Shown: positions 22,874-33,872 of the stretch, in pieces
Layout of the letters: each line of letters begins with the position of its first letter
Numbering within the stretch: the first letter of the stretch is position 1
Assembly: GCA_047967505.1 (NCBI GenBank)
Contig: CM106540.1
Source of the DNA: Dipteris shenzhenensis
Taxonomy: Eukaryota > Polypodiophyta > Polypodiopsida > Gleicheniales
Length of the DNA: 64,000 nucleotides
Strand: one strand, 5' to 3'
Made by a program: the position numbers and the translations under genes
Notes under the pieces: model-generated
The model's input: only the letters and a program-made list of their open reading frames with translations
Told to the model about the DNA's origin: nothing
Database searches by the model: none

Positions 22874-23040
22874 GAATTGTGACATCGGTTTCCCCTTCAG
22901 ACCACACAGCTTATCCATGGTTGGCATTTGCATCTTTGACAAAACTCTGTTTGCCACTTCCCGAGGAACTAGTTCTTGTAGATAACGCGTGCTTTTTTGA
23001 GTGCAATGGGCAATTTCCAGCCGCCTTCCATCACTGCCCG
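22874..23040 (-). pseudogene. unrecognised conserved coding segment (unit 1b)
   Basis: This is the most complete copy of the segment. On the minus strand it reads RRLEIAHCTQKSTRYLQELV, then ANRVLSKMQMPTMDK and GLKGKPMSQFTTF, ending at a TTTAG|GTATCA donor-like site. Open through about 55 codons. I cannot assign a family; it could be a captured host-gene exon or part of an unknown transposon protein. Confidence 0.35.
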
Positions 23041-24639
23041 CATTTGCCCAAATCAGTCATTTTACATCATTTTGTGATCACCTCGAATGCAAGATAGTTA
23101 ATTAACAGGTGAGGATCTATAGATCAATTTACAAATCTAGTCCACCCGTATCGGAGTAAACAAGGAATCTGATCTCTATGTTGCCTTGCAAGTTGCCATC
23201 TTGTCCACTTGCACACTTTGGAGAGGGATGCAAAAATCAAACACAATGCTGACGAGAAGTTACCTTCAAAAGTTGATCCATCAGATCATGACAGCGTTTG
23301 AATTGAGAGAACTAGGCGGTGGAGGAGATTATGAGAAGGCGGAAGTATAATAGAGGTTTGAGTTGGGCGAATGAGAATTGAGAAGAAGACAGGAGGGGTC
23401 TTGGGTTTTAGGATGATTTGGAATGACGATACACACAAGCTAGATGATTGCTTGTTATAAGCATGGTGTTGGAAAAGAGCATGACTGTTAATGGGTATGT
23501 CTTTTCTTCGAGCATTTGGTTTGAGCAAATTTTTTTTAGCATTCCGTATAGTCTTTCACAAGACAATTCTGTTGGAGCATGATAGACCCCTTTAGTCACA
23601 AAACCACCATGCAAAGATGCTATATTTTACTGTCCATTTAACCACATTGAACATATTACTAATTCATCTAGCAAATATGTAATCTTTTGCTAACATTCCA
23701 AATATAATTTTGTTTATGAGACCCCTTTACTCACAACTACCCTACATGTTCACTTTAATTTTAGCATCCTCTCAGCTAAAGCATCCACCATGCATACTCA
23801 CTAGAAGGTCCATTTGAAAAAAAGAAGCCCAAATGTCTCTTTCTTCAAAGAAAGGGGCCTTTGTGCATGTTTTCTCAACATGGACTAAGTAAAGAGGCCC
23901 AAAAACCCCTTTCGACAAAGAAAGGTTTATTTGGACCTCTTTTTTTCACATGGGCCATGTTAAAAAAGGGGCCTCTTTCTTTTGACGAAAGGGGTTTTTG
24001 GGTTGCTTTCCAAAAACCACTTTTGTCAAAAAAGGGGTCTTTCTTTGACAAAAGGGGGCTTTTTAAAGAAAAAGCAGCCCAAAAACCCCTTTCTTTGACG
24101 AAAGAAAGGGGTCTTTCTTTGACGAAAGCGTCAAAGAAATGGGTCTTTCTTTGACGAACGGCCTCTTTCTTCAAAGAAAGACCCCTTTCTTTGACGAAAG
24201 GGGTTTTTGGGCTGCTTTTTCTTAATGGGCTGCTTTTTTAGCTTATCTTTGTTACAATATGTAATACTTTGCAAAAGCCTTTAAGGCTTTGTACAAAACT
24301 ATAGTATCATTGAATCCATATCATTTTTCTACTTTAGCAACCACCAGATATCCATGGTATGAATCCATGATATGGAATACATATTTCTTATGAATATTTC
24401 TTATCACATACTTCTTCCTTTCTTATGATACACCATGCAGCATGAATGTAAGAAAATATGAATCGGTGTGCTTTTAGCCTATGTGCTTATCCCTAATAAG
24501 TAGGATACTTTAACTAGGTAGACTTATAATTACTTAAAGTAAAGCCTTTGCAAAGGATCGTACCTAGTATTGGCTATATCCAACCTATTGCACAAATCAA
24601 GAATTTTCTTGATTTGTGCAACAGATTGGATATACGGTT

Positions 24640-25890
24640 GGTTGGATACACTTTAAACAATTAATACCAAAACATCTTAACCACAATAAATCTTAAACTT
24701 TAAACATTTAATTCCTAAACCCTAAACTCCTAAACAATAAATCCTAAACCCTAAATCCTAAACTCTAAATCCTAACCCTAAATTCTGACCCTAACCATAA
24801 CCCTAAATCCTAAATCCTAAACCCTAAACCTAAACCCTAAACCTAACCCTAAAATACAACCAAAATTTAATGAATTTTTTTGATTTGTGCAACAGGTTGG
24901 ATATATCCCCCAACCTGTTGCACAAATTAAAAAAATCACACAAATCAAGAATTTTCTTGATTTATGCAATAGATTGGACATACGGTTGGGGGTGCACCCC
25001 CAACCTGTTGCTTGAGCAACAGGTTGGCGGATATATCCAACCTGTTCCACAAGTCAAGAATTTTCTTAATTTGTGCAACAGGTTGGGGGATATATCCAAC
25101 CTATTGCACAAATCAAGAAAATTACTTGATTTGTACAATAAATTGGATATACCTCCCAACTTGTTGTAAGAGATTCGGGGTGTACCCCCAACCTATTGCT
25201 TGAGCAATAGGTTGGGGGATATATCCAATCTGTTGCACAAATCAATAATATTCTTGATTTGTACAATAGATTGGATATATCCCCCAACTTGTTGCTCAAC
25301 TTGTTCTACAAGTCAAGAATTTTCTTGATTTGTGCAACAGGTTGATATACCCCCCAGCCTATTCCACAAGTCAAGAATTTTCTTGATTTGTGCAACAGGT
25401 TGGATATATCCCCCAACTTGTTGCTCAATCCAACTTGTTGCCCAAATCACGAAAATTCTTGACTTGTGGGAGAGGTTGGATATATCCCCAACCTGTTGCG
25501 CAACAGGTTGGGGGTGCACCCCCAACCGTATATCCAGTTTGTTGCACAAATCAAGAAAATTCTTGTTTTTTGTAATTTTCTTGATTTGTGCAATAGGTTG
25601 GATATATCACCCCAACCTATTGCTTGAGCAACAGGTTGGGGGATATATCCAACTTGTTGCACAAATCAAAAAAATTCATTAAATTTTAGTTGTATTTTAG
25701 GGTTAGGATTTAGGGTTTAGGGTTTAGGATTTAGGATTTAGGATTTAGGATTTAGGGTTTAGGATTTAGAGTTTTGGGTTTTGGGTTTAGGATTTAGTTT
25801 TTAGGAGTTGAGGGTTTAGGGATTAAATGTTTAAAGTTTAGGATTTACGGTGGTTAAGATGTTTTGGTATTAATTGTTTAAAGTTTATGA
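24640..25890. repeat. telomere-like palindrome, unit 2b
   Basis: CCCTAAA-type tract at 24715-24855, central palindrome array 24870-25680, TTTAGGG-type tract at 25698-25830, flanked by AATACCAAAACATCTTAACC and its mirror. Confidence 0.85.
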
Positions 25891-26016
25891 TGTAGGATTC
25901 ATGTTTAATGCCTTCTCTGCTAGTTTTAATATAAAAGTTATTAAGTAATAATAAGCTCAATGATTATTTATTGGGTCTTTTTTTGAGTTGCTAATCTATT
26001 TTTGTACATAAATAAG

Positions 26017-26472
26017 GTATTCACCCTAACAGAGGGTATGGATGTGGTGTTATATAAGAAGAATGAAGTGGTGGCTTTTGGACGAATTCATAGTCGTGAT
26101 CCTATGAATGTATGTCATTTCCAACGTTGTGGTGAGAGAAGATGTGTAGTGATAATCACCAACATTGTAAATCCTAAAGTGCATTCAAAATATCCACATG
26201 GAGACTTTGAAACATTGGGAGATATCTTACAATGTGACATATTTGATATGCAAGCACACAGAACACTCTGGGACCAAGATAAAATTGTTCCAAAGACATA
26301 CTTTCAAGATATCAAGAAAACTTATTTTGAGGGGGAAAAAGTAGAGATGTTATCTTGCTCCGGAGAAGTTTTAGCAATTGGCAACTTTAAGGGCTATGCT
26401 TTGTTTTTCAAAAAAAGGGTGTATCTATACACCACTTATATATTGAATTCAACAAACTCTTTTTTTTTTTAA
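26017..26472 (+). pseudogene. C-terminal exon of a Transposase_24-type protein (unit 2b)
   Basis: Exon after AATAAG (an AG acceptor), starting VFTLTEGMDVVLY, with EVVAFGRIHSRDP, KYPHGDFETLGD and the YFEGEKVEML end. Here the frame runs on about 30 codons past the point where unit 1 copies stop. It is close to the copy at 61151 (IHSRDP in both, where unit 1 copies have IHSLDP or IHSLDL). Function is as uncertain as for the others. Confidence 0.5.
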
Positions 26473-27504
26473 AATGGTGTATCTATACACCACTTATTTG
26501 TTGAATTCAGCAAACTCTTTTCATATGGTGTCATATTTTCACTTTATCAGTATAGTGTTAAAATTGAACTAGAGTTAGGAGACTACTGTTATTATTATTA
26601 TAGTTATTGGATGGGGGCACCATGCACAAGTTTGGGAATTATAGCTTCATTGAGCCATATTTTTTTTTATTAGACATCACCACTTGACTTTTTCGTTTAA
26701 TAAGGCCATGTTTGTATATAAGTGACCCATTTAGTGCTCTAAAAAATCCAATTTCTGAGCTCACTAAGTGAAGTTGAGTGGAGAGGATATGCTAAAAGAA
26801 AAAGTCCAAACCAGGAGAGAAAGTCCAAAAATTTTGAATAGTGTGTTTTTTGGGCTGCTTTCTTTTGAAAAAGAGCAACCCCCAAACCCCTTTCATTGAA
26901 GAAAGGGGTCTTTGGGTCCTTTTTTTACCATGGTCCATAGACCTCTTTCTTCAATGAAAGGGATTTTTGGGCTGCTTTCTTGCAAAAGAAAGCAGCTTGA
27001 AAACCCCTTTCTTCAAAGAATGGGGTCTTTGGGCCTTTCTCTAAAATTGCCCAATATGGACAATGCGAACAAAAGAGGCCCATAGAGCTCTTCCTTGACA
27101 AAAGGGGTCCCTAAGCATGGCTTCATTTCATGAACTTTTAGGCTTAAAAATAAATTCTTGATTCATTTTGCTCAGATGCTCGAATGATTTTGCTCAAAAA
27201 ATAGAAAGGCCCACTATTAATTAAGCCCACTACAAAACCTGCTCACCAAAAGTTGAAAGGCTAAAAATTAGAGCATGCCTGCACCATGCAAAATGTTGTC
27301 GTGCTTCCACTCCTAAAGTTCCACATAATGTAGCCACATAAAGCATGACTATCGACTGGCCATGCTTCATCATGCACTGGACTGCCAAAATGCTCCCCTA
27401 CTGCCTAGAAGTTTTCATCCACTTTGCCGACCGCTTTGTACATCCCTTTCACCTTAGAGCCCGCATGCAATAGCCCTCCCATAAATGTGATACCTAAATG
27501 TGCT

Positions 27505-27655
27505 GAATTGTGACATCGGTTTCCCCTTCAGACCACACAACTTATCCATGGTTGGCGTTTGCATCTTTGACAGAACTCTGTTTGCCACTTCCCGAGGAAC
27601 TAGTACTTGTAGCTAACTCGTGCTTTTTTGAGTGCAATGGGCAATTTCTAGCCGC
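27505..27655 (-). pseudogene. unrecognised conserved coding segment (unit 2b)
   Basis: The KMQTPTMDK and GLKGKPMSQF segment again. The part upstream of about 27655 is lost: sequence jumps from GCCTTCTATC to the GTTGCCTTGCA stretch, so this copy is shortened relative to 22874-23040. Confidence 0.3.
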
Positions 27656-28199
27656 CTTCTATCTATGTTGCCTTGCATGTTGCCATCTTGTCCACTTGCA
27701 CACTTTGGAGAGGGATACAAAAATCAAACACAATGTTGGCGAGAAGTTACCTTCAAAAGTTGATCCATTAGATCATGATAGCATTTAACTGAAGTGAGTT
27801 GAGAGGAAAACATCAATTGGTCGTCATATAACTCCCCGAGCCACTTGCTTTTAATGAGTGGAGATGGATATTGCCTTCGTGGGTCCTATGGATGCCACCA
27901 ATTGATCCTTGCATCATGTACACTTTCATCATCTTCACTTTGGGAGGTCATGTTCTTCTTATAATGCCAAGCCTTATCTTGCAAATCTTGCTTTCATCAT
28001 CTTCAATTTGGGAGGTCATATTCCTCTTATAACGCCATAGACTTATCTCGCCAACAAGAACCCATGATCTTGTTTGTCGGGGAAAGGAAAGCGGCTAAAC
28101 CTAAATTCCAACATCACTATCTTCCATTGCATCCCTTCTCTTTTGAATGTCGTGATCTCACAAATGGATTTCCACTCTACTACCATCAAATGTTCATGT

Positions 28200-28735
28200 C
28201 CCATCATTGATATTGGCAAAACTATTTTACATATTATCTCATTCTCCTCACCTCACTTAATTCTTGTATATGTGGGCTTGCAAAAAAGCATTGATGTTTT
28301 TGTTAAAATTATGTGCTTTGGTAATCATGGGCAATGTTTGGAAAGCAATGATGTACACCAAAATCTCACTTTCTATATTCTCTAGTTTGCATCTAAATAC
28401 GCGTCTAATTCTCAGTGTAAACGCGCAAATAAATGCCCTAATACACGCATGAATAGACGCACTGATAAATGCAATGTTAGACGAGTCCGTATTTTCTCAA
28501 TTTAGACGTGTTAATACATGCACAAATAGACGCATTGATAAACGCAATGTTAGACGGGCCCGTATTTTCTTAGTTTAAACGTGCAAATAGACATGTTAAT
28601 ACACGCACAAATAGACGAGCTGTTAGACGTGCTATTAGACATGCCTGTAGTTCCTCTACTCAAGCAACACCTATAGATGCGCTCGCTATTTTGCGTGTCT
28701 ACCAAGCGTGTCTATAGTTGCTTTGTGTTGTTGTG
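28200..28735 (-). mobile_element. element B-3, left end (displaced by inversion)
   Basis: Reverse complement of 7774-8318 of B-1: AGACGCG subterminal repeats and the terminus GCTTTGTGTTGTTGTG ending at 28735, then TTG (the CAA duplication read on the other strand) and CTAAAGTAGAAAAATGATA. It ends at 28200 just outside the TNP2 stop codon position. Its missing other half is at 42517-45332. Confidence 0.85.
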
Positions 28736-28738
28736 TTG

Positions 28739-29990
28739 CTAAAGTAGAAAAATGATATGGATTTAATGATACTGTATTTTTGTACCAAAGGCTTTTGTAA
28801 AGCATTACATATTGTAACAAAGATAAGGTAAAAAAGCAGCCCATTAAGGAAAAGCAACCCAAAAACCCCTTTCATCAAAGAAAGGAGTCTTTCTTTGACG
28901 AAAGGGGTTTTTCTTTCTTTGACGAAAGGTGAAAAAAAGAAGCCCAAATGCCTCTTTCTTCAAAGAAAGGGGCCTTTGTGCATGTTTTCTCAACATGGAC
29001 TATGTAAAGAGGCCCAAAAACCCCTTTCGATGAAGAAAGGGGTATTTAGACCTCTTTTTTTTACATGGGCCATGTTAAAAAAGGGGCCCAAAGACCCCTT
29101 TCTTTGACGAAAGGGGTTTTTGGGCTGCTTTCCAAAAACCCCTTTCCTCAAAGAAAGGGTAGCATAGGGGGGTGCAGTGTTTGAGCTCAAGGCGTTTGTG
29201 AAAGCCAACCCTTTGAGAGAGAGGGTTTCTTGTAGCTTTGGAGAGGAGATTCTTGAGTAGTTTCTTATAGCTTTGGGAGATTCTTGAGGAGATTGTGAGA
29301 TTCTTTGACGAAAGGGGTTTTTGGGTTGCTTTTTCTTTAAAAAAACCCTTTCGTCAAAGAAAAGGAGATGAGATTCTTGAGTGGTTTCTTATAGCTTTGG
29401 GAGATTCTTGAGGAGATTCTGAGATCAAAGAATCTCAGAATCTCCTCAAGAATCTCCCAAAGCTATAAGAAACTACTGAGATTTTGAGATTCTTGAGGAG
29501 ATTCTGAGATTCTTTGACGAAAGGGGTTTTTGGGCTGCTTTTTCTTTAAAAAAACCCTTTCACCAAAGAAAGGGAGAGGAGATTCTTGAGTAGTGTCTTA
29601 TAGCTTTGGGAGATTCTTGAGGAGATTCTGAGATTCTTTGAAATTCTTTGACGAAAGGGGTTTTTGGGCTGCTTTTTCTTTTAAAAAACCCTTTTGGCAA
29701 AGAAACGGAGAGGAGATTCTTGAGTAGTTTCTTATAGCTTTGGGAGATTCTTGAGGAGATTTTGAGATTCTTTGACAAAAGGGGTTTTTGGGCTACTTTT
29801 TCTTTAAAAAAACCCTTTCTTCAAAGAAAGAGGGAGAAAGGGGGTACGAAAGGGATTTTTGGGCTGCTTTTTCTTTAAAAAAACCACGAAAGGGGGTACG
29901 AAAGGGGTTTTTGGGCTGTTTTTTCTTCATCAAAGAATCTCAGAATCTTCTCAAGAATCTCCCAAAGCTATAAGAAACTACTCAAGAACC
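28739..29990. repeat. hairpin-rich region 5' of the P450
   Basis: 28830-29160 holds the GAAAGGGG/CCCCTTTC hairpins shared with other C spacers. 29220-29960 is specific: about five repeats of a unit joining GAGATTCTTGAGGAGATTCT with TTTGACGAAAGGGGTTTTTG and TTCTTTAAAAAAACCC. A long exact palindrome lies at about 29402-29462, centred on GAGATCAAAGAATCTC. I see no gene here. Confidence 0.75.
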
Positions 29991-30021
29991 TCCGCACACT
30001 CATGCACAGAGCTCAGTCGCT

Positions 30022-30116
30022 AGAGGTTCTCGCTTGTAAGGCATGGATACTTGAACCCGAATTGTATCCGAGGTTCTCGCTTGTAAGGCATGGATACTTG
30101 AACCCGAATTGTATCC
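30022..30116. repeat. two tandem 47-base repeats upstream of the P450
   Basis: The unit starts GAGGTTCTCGCTTGTAAGGC and includes GGATACTTGAACCCG. Two copies are head to tail and identical by eye, ending about 90 bases before the P450 ATG. They probably fall in its 5' leader or promoter. Confidence 0.85.
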
Positions 30117-30203
30117 GAATCAAGAAACTAGACCAACTTCAAATTATATCGACTTTTAAATTAGTAGTGGCACATCGATTGTAAACCACAGTACACGGGT
30201 ACC

Positions 30204-33200
30204 ATGGACGTCCTCTCAGCCTCAAGAAGAGTCTGTACATGGATCCTTCTTCTCTGTGCTACCACTTTGGCTATCTCTCTGGCCTACGTTTTTTGGAAAC
30301 TCTTTCTGACCTTGTGGTTTAAGCCCCTTCGAGCCAAGCGCTTCTTCGCAGGTCAGGGTTTGAGAGGTTTCCCGTACCGTGCGTTCAGCGGAAACGCCCC
30401 CGAGATCGCTGCTTTGACAAAGCAAGCTGCCAGCGCTCCTATGACCCGGCTCTCCCACGACATCGCTCCACGGATCCTACCACATTTCTTCTTATGGTCA
30501 CAGAGATTTGGTGATGCTTTGTTCCTAGGACTCCAATCTGATTTTGTTGTTAGTACCGCACTCTAACAGTATTTGACTGCATTTCTGTAGGCAACCCATT
30601 TTTCTTTTGGTTCGGCCCGGAAGCCAGCGTATTTGTGACGGAGCCTGAGGAAGCACGGGAAGTCCTGTCGAACAAGTTTGGGCACTACTCGAAGCCCAAA
30701 CCTAGCCCTGAAATAATCGAGTTGGTCGGCGAGGGTCTAGTGTTTCTTCCAGCAGAGAAATGGGCTGCACATCGTCGAATTATCAGCCCCGCCTTCTTTT
30801 CGGAGAAGCTCAAGGTGCATTTCTAGAAATGAAGTGCCGTAACACTAACGCTTTCTCACGATTTGGCGTTCGTACTGTGAATCGTATTGGATTCTCGGAT
30901 GATTTCGTGATACAATTCTTTTACACAGGCTATGACGCCCACAATTGCAGCATGCGCGGTCTCTATCATGGATAAATGGGGATCTGAGATCGACAAAGAT
31001 GAGTCAAAATGTAAGGAGATTGAAGTTTTCGGAGAGTTTACAAATTTGACCGCCGATATTATTGCACACACGGCCTTCGGCAGCAGTTTAGCAGATCAGG
31101 GTAAGCGATTGTTCGAGATACAGCATGAACAGCAAGTTCTCCTTGGCAAGAGCGCTCATAATATCCACATCCCAGGATCAAGGTAAGCCACGACTCCGTC
31201 CCCACAGCTTCCCGCAGCCGATCAATCGCTGTTTCTCATTCTGTAAAACAAATCTCCAAAGGCAGCTGTTAAAGAGTGGGTTGGCATACTATATGCCAAT
31301 TGTAAGCAAATGCAGCCGCCCGATTTCGAGAGTAACTCCATCGGAAATTCATTTGAATTCTCCCCGGATTTCTGCGCAAGGAGCCTTGTTAACTTCCTCT
31401 TTTGTCGGCTGCATGGTGTGAAGATTGTTGCCAACGTCTACGAATCTCCGCCGCTGGATGCTCGCTAGCCAAATGAACAAGTTGTTGCGTAAGATGATCT
31501 ACAGCCGCCTGGAAGCTGAGAGCGCAAGCTCGTATGGGGACGATCTACTAGGGGTGATGGTGGCTGCGAACCCAAAGATATTGCAAGGGACACAAAAGAA
31601 CCTGACGCTGGAGATAGGAGAGATTATGGAGGAGTGCAAGACGTTCATGTTCGCGGGGCACGATACGACGTCGACGCTGTTAACATGGACGGTGATGCTT
31701 TTGGGGAGTGACGTGGGGTGGCAAGAGCGGGCGCGAGAGGAGGTGCTGGCGGTGTGTGGGAAAAATGTACCCAGCGCAGACGCAGTCAACCGCCTCAAGA
31801 TCGTAAGTACTTGAATCTTATATATTAAAATCGAATAGCAGCATCAGGAGTGTGGACTCAATTGGCCGTTTGCTCTTTCCTCTTCACAGCCCAATGCCGA
31901 AAACTAAGCTAACACAGACAATTAAACAAGTCTTCACGCCGAAAACCAAGCTACTGCTTACTGGCAACATTTTTCCCGGGGGAGGGTGGACGTCCAAACT
32001 TTTCCTGGCTTCGAGTGTGCTGCTTGATACGAGGAGAAGTAGAGATTGCAGAATAGGAGGGACCATGCAAGAAGTGAGATTATTATAATTAGGAGGAAGA
32101 CCAGCCATCTTGGGAAAACGGACATGTTGTTTTTCCAAAGCTAAAGGACGTGGACGAGCTACTGCATGCAGTGCAAGATGTCCCATAGCTTCGCAATCAA
32201 AATGTGACTAAAGCGGTACCTTTTGCATAAATAGGATAAGCACCTGCCTATCACACAACTTTCAATCTGGATCATTCACCCATTCAATATGCTGTGAATT
32301 CCGTCATACAGAACACTAGAGAACATAGAATAACAGAACAGCTTTTTTAAGCTTCCTCTGCTTCAACCCCCTGTAGCGTGTTGTCCATCTCGCTCTTATT
32401 CCCTTGTTAGTTGTCCTTTACGAACGAAGGGAACAATTTCAAGTATACATCCAGCTCCAGTCGAATGCATGACTTCCTCCAGGTAAAGCTCTCTAGGAAA
32501 CAAGCTGGCTGCAGGTATATTCCAACCCGCTTCGGTCTAGAATTTTGATAATTGTTCATAAACTGATGTATTAATTTCATTCAGTTGGATTCTATATCAT
32601 TTTGTTACGATGGAGCCTCGTTGGCCTTGCTGCATCCAGGGAATACAATTCAGTAAATAGCGAACAAAGTTTAGATGTTTTCTTTGCATGTAGCAAACAT
32701 ATGAGAGTGGCGCAAGTAACATGGTCAATGGATGTGTTCTTCATCACCATTGCATGCACGTTTTTTGCGTTTGGGCTCTCTTGCTTTGTGCATGTTCTGG
32801 ATTTTCTGGAATTAGCAGCTAGTTGTTTGATTGCATTCGTGACTATGCTCAAGTCATTGAAAGTTTATATGGTGCTGTGTAGGTAGTTTCATAGTTATAG
32901 GCGGTTTGATTGCGTTTGATTGCGTTGATGAGCCAACCAAGTATGGTTTAAGAAGTTGCAAAGATTGACCAAGGAGTTTTGGCTCAAGAGTAGCAAGAGC
33001 TACTTAAGGCAATTGCAAGATCACAAAGTGTGCATTTTACAAAGGCTTCAACTTGTTCACCGTGTTAATGCACTCAATGGCTTTACTACAAGTTGACAAA
33101 CAAGTGAGACTAGTTGGGTAGTGATGATCCATGGAAAACTTTATCGTAATGTTCCAAAAAAACTAGCAAACTATATACAATGTACCTTAGAATTTGGAAA

Positions 33201-33872
33201 TTTATCTAGAAATAATATTTTTGCATGTTTGCAAATTCTTTTATATTTTAGTTATGTTTTGGCCCTAAAACTTGAACATTTTTAGGAAAAACTTGCAAGT
33301 TCTATAAAACAAGAGTTCTTCATGAACATCAAAACAATGTAAGGAAAAGCAGAGTCGAATTCTTATGCTCAGTAGGTTAGCTTTCCAATCAAGTGACTAG
33401 CTAACCCCATTGATTGTGCATGATATTGTGGGTGCAGGTGGGGATGGTGCTCAATGAGGTGCTAAGACTATATCCACCAGCTCCATTGGTGGCTAGGCAA
33501 GCTCCCAAGGACATGAAGCTAGGAGAGAAGCTAGTGTTAGCAAAGGACACAAATATATATGTGCCTATCATTGCCTTCCACCATGATCCCATATTTTGGG
33601 GTCCCGATGTCAACCAATTCAACCCTTCACGCTTTGCTGACGGCCCAACTAAGGCCTCCGCAAATCCCTATGCCTTCATGCCTTTTAGCTTGGGGCCTCG
33701 TAGTTGCTTTGGCCAGACATTTGCCATGCTAGAGGCCAAGGTCGCCCTCTCCATCCTTCTTCAACGCTTCTCCTTTTGCCTCTCCCCCTCCTACACCCAC
33801 TCCCCTGCCACCCTTCTGAATTTGCAACCCCAACATGGCATGCATATCATCTTCCATAAGCTCCCCACCTAA
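30204..33872 (+). CDS. CYP72-clan cytochrome P450, intact, five exons
   Basis: Exons by GT/AG borders and phase: 30204-30510, 30591-30814, 30929-31182, 31424-31802 and 33438-33872, giving 532 residues without stops, a normal length for the clan. Residues 8-40 are a hydrophobic membrane anchor; the protein should sit on the ER, face the cytosol and use NADPH-P450 reductase. Hallmarks: I-helix AGHDTT (339-344), ExxR as EVLR (395-398), FNPSRF (449-454) and the haem loop FSLGPRSCFG with Cys478 as ligand. RRIISPAF, TAFGSS and the exon pattern point to the CYP72 clan, which modifies hormones, terpenoids or fatty acids; substrate and family cannot be told. Intron 4 is 1635 bases. The exon 4 acceptor (GTGTGAAG) is weak but gives the expected R-LLPT join. 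Confidence 0.9.

Larger units (their letters stand above)
20059..24337 (+). mobile_element. family C unit 1b with its spacer
   Basis: Unit 1b spans the same content as 1a and continues past the point where 1a breaks. At 23321-23345 it reads GGAGGAGATTATGAGAAGGC, the empty version of the site where A-2 inserted in unit 1c. The spacer 23346-23800 holds a short minus-strand frame (23408-23614, GGFVTKGVYHAPTE, LSCERLYGMLKK), kept at 58550-58759; I do not recognise it. Hairpins of GAAAGGGG type fill 23810-24240. The unit is nearly the same as 45336-48634 plus 58474-59457. Confidence 0.65.
24341..28199 (+). mobile_element. family C unit 2b
   Basis: It begins CCACCAGATATCC directly after TTTAGCAA, with no B element between: this is the empty B site. 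Content follows the unit 1 order but includes about 200 bases (26360-26575) missing from unit 1, with two copies of GGTGTATCTATACACCACTTAT. Its 3' part differs from unit 1: after GATCATGATAGC it continues ATTTAACTGAAGTGAGTTGAG (27790-28199), shared with 62890-63310. At 28199 it stops in TGTTCATGT, where the uninverted copy continues TCATGGGGAAAA; this is the left inversion breakpoint. Confidence 0.65.

Noticed and set aside
23875-24174. Overlapping frames of about 100 codons on both strands with KKG/KER repeats
   Set aside because: They translate the GAAAGGGG hairpin repeats; frame and length change between copies.
4798-33733. An inverted duplication of the P450 as one event
   Set aside because: The breakpoints at 28200 and 42516 fit a direct block duplication followed by inversion, since re-flipping restores both C and B continuity.
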